From: Lewinellaceae bacterium
GTDB lineage: Bacteria; Bacteroidota; Bacteroidia; Chitinophagales; Saprospiraceae
Assembly (NCBI GenBank): GCA_020636075.1
Contig: JACJYO010000009.1
Span: 66,001-130,000, forward strand
Direction: 5' to 3'
DNA: 64,000 bases
Below the pieces are notes generated by a model. That model saw only the letters and a list, made by a program, of their open reading frames with translations. It was not told where the DNA came from and made no database searches. A program made the position numbers and the translations under genes. Shown in pieces: positions 24,936-34,167 of the stretch (positions within the stretch are counted from its first letter, which is position 1; each line of letters begins with the position of its first letter).

Positions 24936-27900
24936 ATGAATCTTACCGCCCTCTCGATCCGCCGCCCGTCGCTCATCATCGTCGTATTTGCCGTGCTGAC
25001 CTTCATGGGTGTAGCCAGTTACTTCAGTTTGCCGATTGAGTTGGTGCCCAAATTTGACCCGCCGGTGGTGACCATCATGACCGTTTACCCGGGCGCGTCG
25101 CCGGCGGAGGTGGAAAATGCCGTGGCCAAGCCTATCGAGGACGTGATTTCTTCGCTGGAAGGTATCGATCAGATTCAGATCGGGTCGAATGAAAACATCT
25201 GTTTTGTGGCGCTGGAAACACACCAGGATGTCGACATCGACAAAACGGTGCAGGAGTTGCAGCGCAAGATCAACCAGATTTTGCCCACCTTTCCAAAGGA
25301 AGTGCGGGCGCCGGTGATCAACAAGTTTGCCCTGTCCGAATTGCCTATCCTCCGGCTGGCTGCACGGGCCAATGTGGCGGGCTCCCAGTTTTACGATCTG
25401 GTAAACAACCGGGTGTTGCCTGAAATTGCACAGGTGAAAGGCGTGGCACAAGTCAGCATTTTGGGGGGTGAAGAGCGCGAAATCAAGATCAACATCAGCA
25501 GTGCCCGGCTGGAGCAGTACGGCTTGTCGCTGCTCCAGGTCACACAGGCCGTGCAAGCGGCTAACCTCGACTTCCCGACCGGAAAGGTGACAGGTTCAGA
25601 GACACAAATTCGTATCCGCCTGGCCGGAAAATTTCTGACGCTCGATGATATCCGGAACCTGGTGGTCGGCAAGTCGCGCTTCGGCTCCTCTATTTTTATA
25701 AAAGATATCGCCGAAGTGCAAGACGGGGTGAAAGATCCCGAAATCCTGTGCCGCTCCAACGGCCAGCCGGTGGTGGGCCTCGAAATCCGCAAGCAAAGCG
25801 ATGCGAATGCCGTGGAAATGGCCGACCAGGTGCTTGAAAAGCTATCGGCGCTGGAAAAAAGTTACAGCGCCGAGGGGTTGAATTTTCACGTGGTTGCCAA
25901 CACCAGCACATTCACCCGGCAAGCCACGGATGCCGTGGTGCACGACTTGTTTATCGCCGTCATTCTGGTGGCCCTGGTCATGCTCCTGTTTTTGCACAGC
26001 CTGCGCAATGCCGCCATTGTGCTGATCTCCATTCCGACCTCTATCGTCAGCACGTTTGTGATGATGAAAGTGATGGGCTATTCGCTCAACCTCATGTCCT
26101 TGCTGGGGCTTTCCCTGGCGATCGGTATTCTGGTCGACGACGCCATTGTGGTCATTGAAAATATTTACCGACACCTGGAAATGGGCAAAAACCGGGTGCA
26201 GGCCTCCTACGACGGGCGGCAGGAAATCGGCTTTACAGCCATCAGCATTACACTGGTCGATGTGGTGGTTTTTCTGCCGATCATTTTTACCATCGGTATG
26301 GTGCCCAATTTGCTGCGGCAGTTTTGTATGACGGTGCTGGTGTCTACCCTGATGTCGTTGCTCGTGTCGTTTACGCTGGTGCCCTGGCTGACCTCCCGCG
26401 TGGCTAAAGTGCACCGGTTTAAAGGCGGGAACATGGCCGGACGGCTGATACTTCGGTTTGAGGTTTTTCTGGACTGGCTGTCCGACGGTTTTGTAACCGG
26501 TTTGCGCTGGGTATTACAAAGTTGGAAGACAAAAGCCCTCACTTTGATTGCAGTTGCTGTGCTTACGTTTGGTTCTGTTTTGCTGATTACGGAGGGCTTT
26601 ATTGGAAATGCTTTTATCGATCCCGGTGAGCGTGGCGAATTTTTAATGGAAATTCAATTGCCGAAAAACGCCTCCTTGCTGCAAACCGATGCCGTGACCA
26701 AGCAGGTGGAAAACTGGCTGCGCAAACAACCGGATGTGGTCAATTCATTTACCACCGTTGGCACCACCGGAAAATCATTTGGCCTGAACGCGCCGTATGT
26801 CGCCGAAATCCTGGTGGTGCTCACCCCTTTTCACAACCCGCGCGAGGTGTCGACCGACATTTTTGCCCGCCAGGCCAAAGTGGAGCTGGAAGAACGTATT
26901 GCCGGCGCCCGGATCAGCGTATCGCCCATCGATATTTTGGGCCTGTCGTTTTCGCCGATTGAAGTGCGCCTGAACGGCCCCGATCTCGACAGCATCATCG
27001 CCATGTCGGATACCATTCAGAAAGTGATGGCTTCGGTACCGGGCTGCGTGGAGATCACGCCAAGTGTGGAAGCCGGTAACCCGGAAGTTCAGGTAGAAGT
27101 GAACCGCCAGCGCATGGCCGACTACGGCCTGACCATGGCTCAGGTTGGCCTTACCCTGCAAACGGCCTTCAGCGGAAACTCCGATGCCCGTTTTCGCGAT
27201 GGTGATTTTGAATACCCGATTCGCATTGCGCTTGATGCCTTTGACCGGCGCAGCGCCGAAGATATTCGCAATATTTCTTTTGTAAATCCGCTAGGGAGCA
27301 CTGTTTACCTGAAACAATTCGCCGAAGTGCGGGAGAGTTCGGCGCCTACGCGGCTGGAACGCCGCGACCGCCTGCCCTCCGTGCAGTTCTCCGCGCAGGT
27401 GATCGGCCGCCCTACGGGGACGGTTGCCCGCCAGGTGAAAGCCGAACTCGACAAGTTGCGCTTGCCCACGGGCTCCCATTTTCGCTATGGCGGTGATTTG
27501 CGCCGACAAGAGCAGGGGATCGGCAGCATGGGTTTTGCCTTGTGGACCTCCCTGGTGCTGGTTTATCTGATCATGGTAGCGCTGTATGACAACTGGATGT
27601 ATCCGTTTGTGGTGTTGCTTTCCATTCCGCTTTCAGTCATCGGCGCTTTTCTGGCCCTGGCACTGGCCGGTCAAAACCTGACGGTGTTTACCGGTCTGGG
27701 TTTACTCATGCTGATCGGTTTGGTGGGGAAAAATGCCATCCTGGTCGTCGACTTTGCCAATCATCTCAAACAACAGGGCGCCACCCTGACCCAGGCCTTG
27801 TTGCAAGCCACCAAAATGCGTTTCCGGCCGGTGCTTATGACGAACATTGCCATGGTGATCGGATTGTTGCCGCTGGCGCTGTCGACCAACGTGGGTTCGG

Positions 27901-28055
27901 CCTGGAAAGTTGGCCTCGCCTGGGCGGTGATCGGCGGCTTGTCGTCGTCGATGTTCCTTTCGCTGATTTTCGTGCCGGTGGTGTACAGTTTGTTCGACCG
28001 TTTGCTGGCGCGTTTTGGTTTGGATAAGAAACGGGTGGTTGAGTTTGTGGAGTAA
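24936..28055 (+). CDS. RND-family efflux transporter, permease subunit
   Basis: 1039 residues, the usual length of AcrB/MexB-type inner-membrane pumps. It has twelve hydrophobic segments and two large periplasmic loops. The proton-relay aspartates D401 and D402 lie in the fourth membrane helix (IGILVDDAIVVIENI), and the partner lysine in the tenth (LIGLVGKNAILVVDF). It belongs to the HAE1/hydrophobe-and-amphiphile branch by its overall layout and N-terminus (LSIRRPSLIIVVFAVLTF). Such pumps need an adaptor and a TolC-like channel, and neither is adjacent: the upstream gene is an unknown exported protein and the downstream gene a bestrophin. Substrate cannot be predicted. Confidence 0.93.
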   Translation: MNLTALSIRRPSLIIVVFAVLTFMGVASYFSLPIELVPKFDPPVVTIMTVYPGASPAEVENAVAKPIEDVISSLEGIDQIQIGSNENICFVALETHQDVDIDKTVQELQRKINQILPTFPKEVRAPVINKFALSELPILRLAARANVAGSQFYDLVNNRVLPEIAQVKGVAQVSILGGEEREIKINISSARLEQYGLSLLQVTQAVQAANLDFPTGKVTGSETQIRIRLAGKFLTLDDIRNLVVGKSRFGSSIFIKDIAEVQDGVKDPEILCRSNGQPVVGLEIRKQSDANAVEMADQVLEKLSALEKSYSAEGLNFHVVANTSTFTRQATDAVVHDLFIAVILVALVMLLFLHSLRNAAIVLISIPTSIVSTFVMMKVMGYSLNLMSLLGLSLAIGILVDDAIVVIENIYRHLEMGKNRVQASYDGRQEIGFTAISITLVDVVVFLPIIFTIGMVPNLLRQFCMTVLVSTLMSLLVSFTLVPWLTSRVAKVHRFKGGNMAGRLILRFEVFLDWLSDGFVTGLRWVLQSWKTKALTLIAVAVLTFGSVLLITEGFIGNAFIDPGERGEFLMEIQLPKNASLLQTDAVTKQVENWLRKQPDVVNSFTTVGTTGKSFGLNAPYVAEILVVLTPFHNPREVSTDIFARQAKVELEERIAGARISVSPIDILGLSFSPIEVRLNGPDLDSIIAMSDTIQKVMASVPGCVEITPSVEAGNPEVQVEVNRQRMADYGLTMAQVGLTLQTAFSGNSDARFRDGDFEYPIRIALDAFDRRSAEDIRNISFVNPLGSTVYLKQFAEVRESSAPTRLERRDRLPSVQFSAQVIGRPTGTVARQVKAELDKLRLPTGSHFRYGGDLRRQEQGIGSMGFALWTSLVLVYLIMVALYDNWMYPFVVLLSIPLSVIGAFLALALAGQNLTVFTGLGLLMLIGLVGKNAILVVDFANHLKQQGATLTQALLQATKMRFRPVLMTNIAMVIGLLPLALSTNVGSAWKVGLAWAVIGGLSSSMFLSLIFVPVVYSLFDRLLARFGLDKKRVVEFVE

Positions 28056-28088
28056 AAATCCGCTAGTTTAGCCGTTAAAAAACTGCCC

Positions 28089-29129
28089 ATGTTTATCCAG
28101 AAGAACTTTACCCTTAAAACCATCATGAATTTTGCCGGCTTCCACCTGATATGGCTGATTGCCTGGGCTGTGTTGGTTACGCTTCTGCACGAGTTCACCC
28201 ATACGGAATGGTTGCATATTCCCTGGCTGCCCCTGTCCATCATCGCTACGGCAGTTGCTTTTTATATCGGTTTCAAAAATAACAGCGCGTACGACCGGCT
28301 TTGGGAGGCCCGGAAAATTTGGGGCGCTATCGTAAACAGCAGCCGCATGTGGGGGTCCAATGTGAAAAATTATGTAACCAATCAGTTTAATGATGCCACA
28401 CCGGTTTCGGATCAGGAACTCAAAGCCATACATCAAAATCTGTTGTATCGGCATATTGCCTGGCTGTACACCTTGCGCAGCCAGCTCCTCATCCCGGCGC
28501 CCTGGGAGCATATCAGCCAAAGCAAGCATATTCGCCAACAAACAGAACGGCGGCGCAAGCGATTCGGGATTGGCTTGTTCGACGACGGCCTGATCGAAGA
28601 CCAACTCAGCGCCCTGCTCGGCAATCAGGAAATGGATGCGGTCATCAATTATCAAAATACTGCTACGCAGCTGATTGACCGGCAAGGCCAGGTCCTGCGC
28701 GAACTGCGGGCAAAGAACCTGATCGACGATTTCCGGCACATGGAGCTTCAAAAAATTCTCAACGATTTTTACACGCAGCAGGGTCAATGCGAGCGTATCA
28801 AAAAATTTCCATTTCCCCGGCAATACGGCGGCGTAAGTGTCATTTTTGTCGGTGTCTTTATTTTTTTATTGCCCTTCGGACTGGTTTCAGAATTTGAAAA
28901 AATCGGCGCATACGGTGCCTGGCTTTCCGTGCCTTTTACGGCGCTTATCAGCTGGATTTATCTGGTCATGGAGTTGGTCGGCGATTACAGCGAAAACCCT
29001 TTTGAAGGCATGGGCAATGATATTCCAATGCTGGCGCTTTGCCGAACGATCGAGATCGATCTGCGTGAAATGCTGGGTGAAACGGAATTACCACCGGCGA
29101 TTGAAGCGAAGAATGGGGTGTTGATGTAG
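28089..29129 (+). CDS. Bestrophin-family ion channel
   Basis: 346 residues with four hydrophobic segments in the family pattern: two near the N-terminus (FHLIWLIAWAVLVTLLH, WLPLSIIATAVAFYIGF) and two near residues 252-300. The signature FKNNSAYDRLWEARKIWGAIVNSSR sits at about 62-86. Bacterial relatives (UPF0187) form pentameric anion or monovalent-cation channels in the inner membrane. It starts 33 bases after the RND pump and may share its transcript. The ion selectivity cannot be told from the sequence. Confidence 0.88.
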   Translation: MFIQKNFTLKTIMNFAGFHLIWLIAWAVLVTLLHEFTHTEWLHIPWLPLSIIATAVAFYIGFKNNSAYDRLWEARKIWGAIVNSSRMWGSNVKNYVTNQFNDATPVSDQELKAIHQNLLYRHIAWLYTLRSQLLIPAPWEHISQSKHIRQQTERRRKRFGIGLFDDGLIEDQLSALLGNQEMDAVINYQNTATQLIDRQGQVLRELRAKNLIDDFRHMELQKILNDFYTQQGQCERIKKFPFPRQYGGVSVIFVGVFIFLLPFGLVSEFEKIGAYGAWLSVPFTALISWIYLVMELVGDYSENPFEGMGNDIPMLALCRTIEIDLREMLGETELPPAIEAKNGVLM

Positions 29130-29214
29130 TGCGGTGCAATTTGTCCGGGTTTTCGGCTCAGCATGAAAACCTGGACAAGCGAAATTACAGATCGTGTTTG
29201 CTTCAACGCCGTGT

Positions 29215-29778
29215 TTAATTTATTGCCAGGGGTGGGCCAACTACCTTCATATCGTGATTGGCAAAAGTTTCAGCAATTTCGGCCTTGGAGGGAGGTGTCG
29301 TCCAGCTGTCTGTTACGCTGAAAAAATGCTCCATTTTCCCGGCAGGCTGGTATGATACAATCATTTTGCCCTTTTCACTCAATTGAACAAAGGCATGCTG
29401 GACATTTCGGGGCAGAAAAATGGTATCACCTGCCTTAAGTGTATACCTGTCATTGCCAACCTGGAACAAATAGTCCCCATCCACAACATAAAACCATTCA
29501 TCCTGATTTGGATGAATATGCAAGGGCGGGCCACCTTTTGGTGTGAGCCCTGTTTGTTCAAAAACAGCCAGATCACCACCTGTATCGGAAGCGGAAATTT
29601 TTAAATCCAGTATATTTAATGTAACCCCTTTCATAGAATAGTGTTTGCCAAACCGGGTGGCACCGGCATCTACCTTGAATCCGGTACTTGCTCTTTCCTG
29701 CAATCTTTTTTTTAGATTGGAACATGCAGTCAGAAAGACGGTAGCAAAACCACTGAGCAAGAAAATTCTTCGTTTCAT
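29215..29778 (-). CDS. Cupin-domain lipoprotein
   Basis: 187 residues with a lipobox (VFLTAC, C19). The mature part has one cupin_2 barrel, with likely metal ligands H87 and H89 in PLHIHP, E94, and H128 in NVQHAF. The GDTIFLPRNVQHAF segment at 117-130 is the standard second motif. Such periplasmic or outer-membrane-facing single cupins have diverse roles, including sugar or aromatic binding and dioxygenase activity, so the function is not assignable. Divergent from lspA, and slightly more AT-rich than neighbours. Confidence 0.82.
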   Translation of the reverse strand: MKRRIFLLSGFATVFLTACSNLKKRLQERASTGFKVDAGATRFGKHYSMKGVTLNILDLKISASDTGGDLAVFEQTGLTPKGGPPLHIHPNQDEWFYVVDGDYLFQVGNDRYTLKAGDTIFLPRNVQHAFVQLSEKGKMIVSYQPAGKMEHFFSVTDSWTTPPSKAEIAETFANHDMKVVGPPLAIN

Positions 29779-29885
29779 GAATGGTGTTTTTAGTCAAAAT
29801 AATCGATGGGTAATCTACGGCATATTTGAAGGCATGTGCCACCTTTGTGCAGGTATACTTTTTTGTTTGTACTGAAATTTTTAGA

Positions 29886-30383
29886 ATGAAATCACGTGTC
29901 AAAATATTCCTCTTCCTGGTAGTCACTTTTTCAGCCGTCGGTTGCGACCGCGTCACAAAAAACCTGGCCAAGGAGCACCTGGCTTTTCAGGAGCCCAAAT
30001 CGTACTTCGACGATTTCTTCCGGCTGGAGTATGCCGAGAACACCGGGGCTGCCATGAGTTTTGGCGCACACTGGCCAGATGCTACACGGTTTTGGTTGTT
30101 TCTGATATTGCCGGTGATGACCCTGCTATTGCTGCTGGCCTACTCGATATTGAACGCAACCCGGCTCAGCCGCATTCAAATGCTCGCGCTGGCGCTGATC
30201 TTTTCCGGAGGGCTGGGCAATCTGACCGACCGGTTTTTGTACGATAGTCGTGTACCCGACTTCATGATCCTGGGGTCCGGTAATTTGCGCACAGGTATAT
30301 TCAATGTGGCTGATGTGTGGATCACCGCGGGCGTGCTCGTGTTGTCGGCGCTTGCTCTTTTGGGAAAAAGCAGGGCCGGTTGA
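29886..30383 (+). CDS. lspA: Lipoprotein signal peptidase (signal peptidase II)
   Basis: 165 residues from ATG 29886. An upstream in-frame ATG at 29826 would add 20 residues without similarity. Inner-membrane aspartic protease that cleaves prolipoproteins before the lipidated cysteine. Catalytic residues are D115 in GNLTDR and D143 in FNVAD. Also present are the N-terminal DRVTK (21-25) and the ENTGAAMSFG block (51-60). The sequence just before DRVTK, FSAVGC, resembles a lipobox. The gene is likely essential in this lipoprotein-rich organism, and a FtsX-type permease gene follows 137 bases later. Confidence 0.93.
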   Translation: MKSRVKIFLFLVVTFSAVGCDRVTKNLAKEHLAFQEPKSYFDDFFRLEYAENTGAAMSFGAHWPDATRFWLFLILPVMTLLLLLAYSILNATRLSRIQMLALALIFSGGLGNLTDRFLYDSRVPDFMILGSGNLRTGIFNVADVWITAGVLVLSALALLGKSRAG

Positions 30384-30520
30384 TCGCCATTAATGCGTGT
30401 TCTATCGAAAAATTGCTGACTCGCTCAACGGTGTAGGGGATGGAGTTGTTTCTTAGCAACCCCTTTCGAACCTACCCACGCCCGATGCTCTCAGCCCTAC
30501 GTCCTTAGCCCTCAGCGCTT

Positions 30521-33052
30521 ATGTCTTTTATTTTAAAAATGGCCTGGCGCGATAGCCGCCGCAATCGCGCCCGCCTGCTCCTTTTTATTTCGGCCATTGT
30601 AGCCGGTATCGCTGCGCTCACAGCGGTGCGTTCGTTCAGTGTCAACCTGACCAACGACATCGACCGCGAAGCCAAAAGCCTGCTCGGCGCCGACCTGCTG
30701 ATCGAGGGTAATCAGCCCCTGCCCGACTCGCTGTTCAACCGGGTTATGTCCACGCCCGGAGCCCAAAGCGCCCGGGTATTCAACCTGCTCAGCATGGCTT
30801 ATTTCCCCAAAACACAGGGGACCCGGCTTACCAACATACGGGCTTCCGATCCCGGCTACCCGTTCTTTGGAACCTGGAAAAGTGCGCCGGAAAAAGCTTA
30901 CCAGAACTACCAACAGGGCGGGGGTAAAAAAGCGCTGGTGGAGCATGGCTTGTTGCTGCAATTCGGGGTGGGCTTGGGCGATTCGATCCAGATTGGCACG
31001 GAACACTTTGAAATTACGGGCGACCTGTTGTCACGGCCGGGTCGTGCGGGCATCGGTTCGGCTATTGCACCGGTGGCCTTTATTCCAATTCAATGGCTCG
31101 ATTCTACGAACCTGGTTCAAAAGGGCAGTCGCGTGTGGTACCAGTATTATTTCAAAATTCCGCAAACCCGCGACCTCGACAGCCTGGTAAGCCACCTCGA
31201 TAAACCCCTCGAAAAGGCCAACATGGACTGGGAAACAGTCGAATCAAACAAACGGCAGATTGGCCGCGCATTTGGCAATTTCAGTACATTTTTGAACCTC
31301 GTTGGATTTGTGGCTTTGTTGCTCGGTTGCATCGGTGTAGCCGGCGCTGTGCATATTTACATTAAAGACAAACTGCCTACGGTGGCCATCCTGCGCTGCC
31401 TGGGCGCCAGTGGCCGCAAAGCATTTTATGTGTACCTCGTGCAGGTGGCCGGCATTGGATTATTTGGCGCTGTTTTGGGGGCTGCGCTGGGTTCGCTGAT
31501 CCAAAAACTACTGCCCTGGGTCGCCAAAGATTTGCTGCCAATTGCCGATGTCAGCACGGACTTTTCGGCTACTTCAGCTCTGCAGGGCGTTCTGCTTGGG
31601 GTGTCGGTGGCGTTGTTGTTTGCCCTGCTGCCGCTGTCGGGTATTTTGAAAACCTCGCCGCTGCGGACCCTGCGGGCATCGTTTGGCGAACAGGAAAGCA
31701 CCAACCGCTGGTTGCGTTGGGGTATTTACGCCCTGATCGCTGCGTCGCTGTTCGGCTTTACCTGGTGGTTGATTCGCAATTTGAAGGAGACCCTGATTTT
31801 CATGGGCGGTATTGCCGGAGCTTTCCTGCTGTTGTTTGGCGTAGCCAAATTACTGATGGTATTGCTGCGCAGGTTTTTCCCAAAAAACTGGTCCTACGTA
31901 TGGCGGCAAGGCATTGCCAATTTATTTCGGCCCGAAAACCAGACGGTGTTGCTGGTTGTCACGATCGGCCTGGGCACCATGCTGCTTTCCACCTTGTTTT
32001 TGATCCAAAACCTGCTGTTGCGACAGGTGGAATTTTCCGGTAGCGGCAACCAGCCGAACATGATCCTGTTCGATATTCAAACCGATCAAAAAGACAGCGT
32101 GGCCGCGATGGTACAGGCCTACGGTATGCCCTTGCTGCAGCAGGTGCCCATCGTAACCACCCGGGTGGAAACTATCGATGGTTTGACCAAGATGCAAGCC
32201 GATGCCGACACTACCGAAGACCGCCGTAACTGGGTGTATGACCGTGAGTTCCGTGTAACCTTCCGCGATACACTGATCGATACCGAAAAAATTGTGGAAG
32301 GCACGTGGACCGGTGTGCACAAGCCCGGCGAGCCGATCAAAATTTCGATTTCGGACAATGTAAAACGCGGCATGCGGGCAAAAATCGGCACCAAAGTGGT
32401 GTTCAACGTGCAAGGTACCCGGCTGGAGACAGAGGTCGGCAGCGTGCGCGAAGTAGATTTTAACCGGGTGCAAACCAACTTTTTGATCGTATTTCCCAAG
32501 GGTGTTCTGGAGGCTGCACCGCAGTTTCATGTGGTCGTTTCGCGGGTCAACAGCGCAGAGCAATCGGCAGCATTTCAGTCGGCCCTGGTGCGCCGTTTCC
32601 CAACGGTATCGGCCATCGATTTGACGCAAATTCTAAAATCGGTCGACGAGGTATTGACCAAGGTTTCCTTTGTGATCCGCTTTATGGCCCTGTTCAGCAT
32701 TTTGACTGGCTTGCTGGTATTGTTGAGCTCGATTTACCAGGGAAAGTTTGCCCGGGTCCGTGAGAGCGTGTTGTTGCGTACATTGGGAGCATCGCGCAAG
32801 GTTATCCTGCGGATTATTGCCTTGGAATACCTGTTATTGGGCGCCCTGGCCTGTTTGGCGGGTGTGGGTTTGTCCGTTGTTGGGGCCTGGGCGTTGGCCT
32901 ATTTTTCGTTTAAAATTCCGTTTGAACCGGATTGGCTGCCGCTTTTGGGGACATTTTTAGTCATTACCGTCATTACCGTCCTTATAGGGCTGGCGAATAG
33001 CCGGGAGGTGGTGCGCAAACCGCCCTTAGAAGTGCTGCGGCAAGAGCTGTAA
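30521..33052 (+). CDS. FtsX-like (MacB/YbbP-type) ABC transporter permease
   Basis: 843 residues with about ten hydrophobic helices: one at the N-terminus (about 20-40), a group near 260-400, another near 405-460, one near 480-500, and a final set near 720-840. This is the double-FtsX arrangement of YbbP-type permeases. A periplasmic domain of about 200 residues follows the first helix and another follows residue 500. Such permeases need an ATPase of the LolD/YbbA type, which is not adjacent here. Family members are linked to release of lipophilic molecules from the membrane. It is downstream of lspA. Confidence 0.87.
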   Translation: MSFILKMAWRDSRRNRARLLLFISAIVAGIAALTAVRSFSVNLTNDIDREAKSLLGADLLIEGNQPLPDSLFNRVMSTPGAQSARVFNLLSMAYFPKTQGTRLTNIRASDPGYPFFGTWKSAPEKAYQNYQQGGGKKALVEHGLLLQFGVGLGDSIQIGTEHFEITGDLLSRPGRAGIGSAIAPVAFIPIQWLDSTNLVQKGSRVWYQYYFKIPQTRDLDSLVSHLDKPLEKANMDWETVESNKRQIGRAFGNFSTFLNLVGFVALLLGCIGVAGAVHIYIKDKLPTVAILRCLGASGRKAFYVYLVQVAGIGLFGAVLGAALGSLIQKLLPWVAKDLLPIADVSTDFSATSALQGVLLGVSVALLFALLPLSGILKTSPLRTLRASFGEQESTNRWLRWGIYALIAASLFGFTWWLIRNLKETLIFMGGIAGAFLLLFGVAKLLMVLLRRFFPKNWSYVWRQGIANLFRPENQTVLLVVTIGLGTMLLSTLFLIQNLLLRQVEFSGSGNQPNMILFDIQTDQKDSVAAMVQAYGMPLLQQVPIVTTRVETIDGLTKMQADADTTEDRRNWVYDREFRVTFRDTLIDTEKIVEGTWTGVHKPGEPIKISISDNVKRGMRAKIGTKVVFNVQGTRLETEVGSVREVDFNRVQTNFLIVFPKGVLEAAPQFHVVVSRVNSAEQSAAFQSALVRRFPTVSAIDLTQILKSVDEVLTKVSFVIRFMALFSILTGLLVLLSSIYQGKFARVRESVLLRTLGASRKVILRIIALEYLLLGALACLAGVGLSVVGAWALAYFSFKIPFEPDWLPLLGTFLVITVITVLIGLANSREVVRKPPLEVLRQEL

Positions 33053-33150
33053 CGCCGACTGTTAGTCGGCGTTTGACAAAATCGACATCACGTTTCGTTT
33101 CCCAGGCCTTAAGGCCTGGGCTGAGAAGGGCTGAGAAGGGCTGAGAAGGC
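33051..33150. repeat. Short palindromes and 10-base tandem repeat after the permease gene
   Basis: Three features lie in the 106 bases between converging genes. A hairpin AACGCCGACT (33051-33060)/AGTCGGCGTT (33064-33073) overlaps the permease stop codon. A perfect 20-base palindrome is at 33101-33120 (CCCAGGCCTT then its reverse complement). The unit CTGAGAAGGG is repeated three times at 33121-33150, the last with one change. Confidence 0.7.
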
Positions 33151-33158
33151 TGGCAAAC

Positions 33159-34025
33159 CTACAAATTCGCCAACGCCTGCTGCACCGTTTCCTTATCTTC
33201 CGGATAGGTCACTCCATACCACTGGCTGCTGCTGTTCAACACCCGCACCCGCACTTTACCGGCTTTCAGCAAATTATTCACTACGGTTGGAATGTAAAAT
33301 TCTGCGCGGGGTTTGTCGAGGTTAGCCTGGACAAAAGCGCGGAACTGCGCGTCGAGTTCCTTAAAAATAGTCGGGTGAAAGCCCCAAAAATTCATGGAAA
33401 CCGGTGTGTTGGCAGCGAGCGGAAATTTTGCGCCCGTTTCGTCGGTGTGGAAAATGCCCCCGGGGAAACGTTCAATTTTCGTGTGCTCGGTGACGTCGGT
33501 CAAAAATCCGTCGAGCCCAACGGTGCAAACTCCACGCGATACGGCGCCATTTTCCGATAGCGTGTTGCTGAGTTGATACGCCACCATGCCGTACTGGTCG
33601 GGCGCACAATCGGTGCGCAGAAAATCGCCGATCACCTGGAAGGCTTCAGCGCCGTAAAAATCATCGGCGTTGATCGCTACGAAGGGTTCATGGATACAGT
33701 CGCGGGCCACAAGGATGGCATGGCCGGTGCCCCAAGGTTTTTCACGGACGGGTACTTGAGGTAACCAGTCGAGGGTGCTGTCCATTTCCTGGAAGGCATA
33801 TTCAACGGCGATGTGTTGTTCGATTTTACGGCCCAGGCGCTCTCGGAATTCTGATTCAATATCTTTTCGAATAACAAATACGACTTTGCCAAATCCGGCT
33901 TTTATAGCGTCGTTTACAGAAAATTCGAGAATGGCTTCGCCGCGTGGGCCCATGCCATCGACTTGTTTGAGTCCGCCATAGCGGGAACCGATGCCGGCGG
34001 CGAGGATTAAAAGTGTAGGTTGCAT
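33159..34025 (-). CDS. Nucleotidyltransferase (sugar-1-phosphate NTP transferase-like)
   Basis: 288 residues from the ATG at 34025, which puts LLILAAGIGSRYGGLKQ at the N-terminus as expected. The frame extends 39 codons upstream but that part has no similarity. The P-loop-like signature GxGSRxGGLKQ at 11-21 and the INADDFYG block near 106-113 (acidic metal site) mark the NTP-transferase superfamily (UTP-glucose-1-phosphate uridylyltransferase or mannose-1-phosphate guanylyltransferase relatives). Acceptor and nucleotide are not determinable. The gene converges on the FtsX permease and is divergent from the sugar carrier. Confidence 0.85.
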   Translation of the reverse strand: MQPTLLILAAGIGSRYGGLKQVDGMGPRGEAILEFSVNDAIKAGFGKVVFVIRKDIESEFRERLGRKIEQHIAVEYAFQEMDSTLDWLPQVPVREKPWGTGHAILVARDCIHEPFVAINADDFYGAEAFQVIGDFLRTDCAPDQYGMVAYQLSNTLSENGAVSRGVCTVGLDGFLTDVTEHTKIERFPGGIFHTDETGAKFPLAANTPVSMNFWGFHPTIFKELDAQFRAFVQANLDKPRAEFYIPTVVNNLLKAGKVRVRVLNSSSQWYGVTYPEDKETVQQALANL

Positions 34026-34167
34026 TGTACTGCTGGTTTGTGTTCTGGAAAAGAAAATTGGTGGCTTCGCGGGGTTTTTTACATTTGCTGGGGCTCCTGT
34101 TCTAATTTGAGCGCAAAAGTCCGAAACGAAACCCACTTTCACAGCACCCTAACCCAATCTTTGTCCT

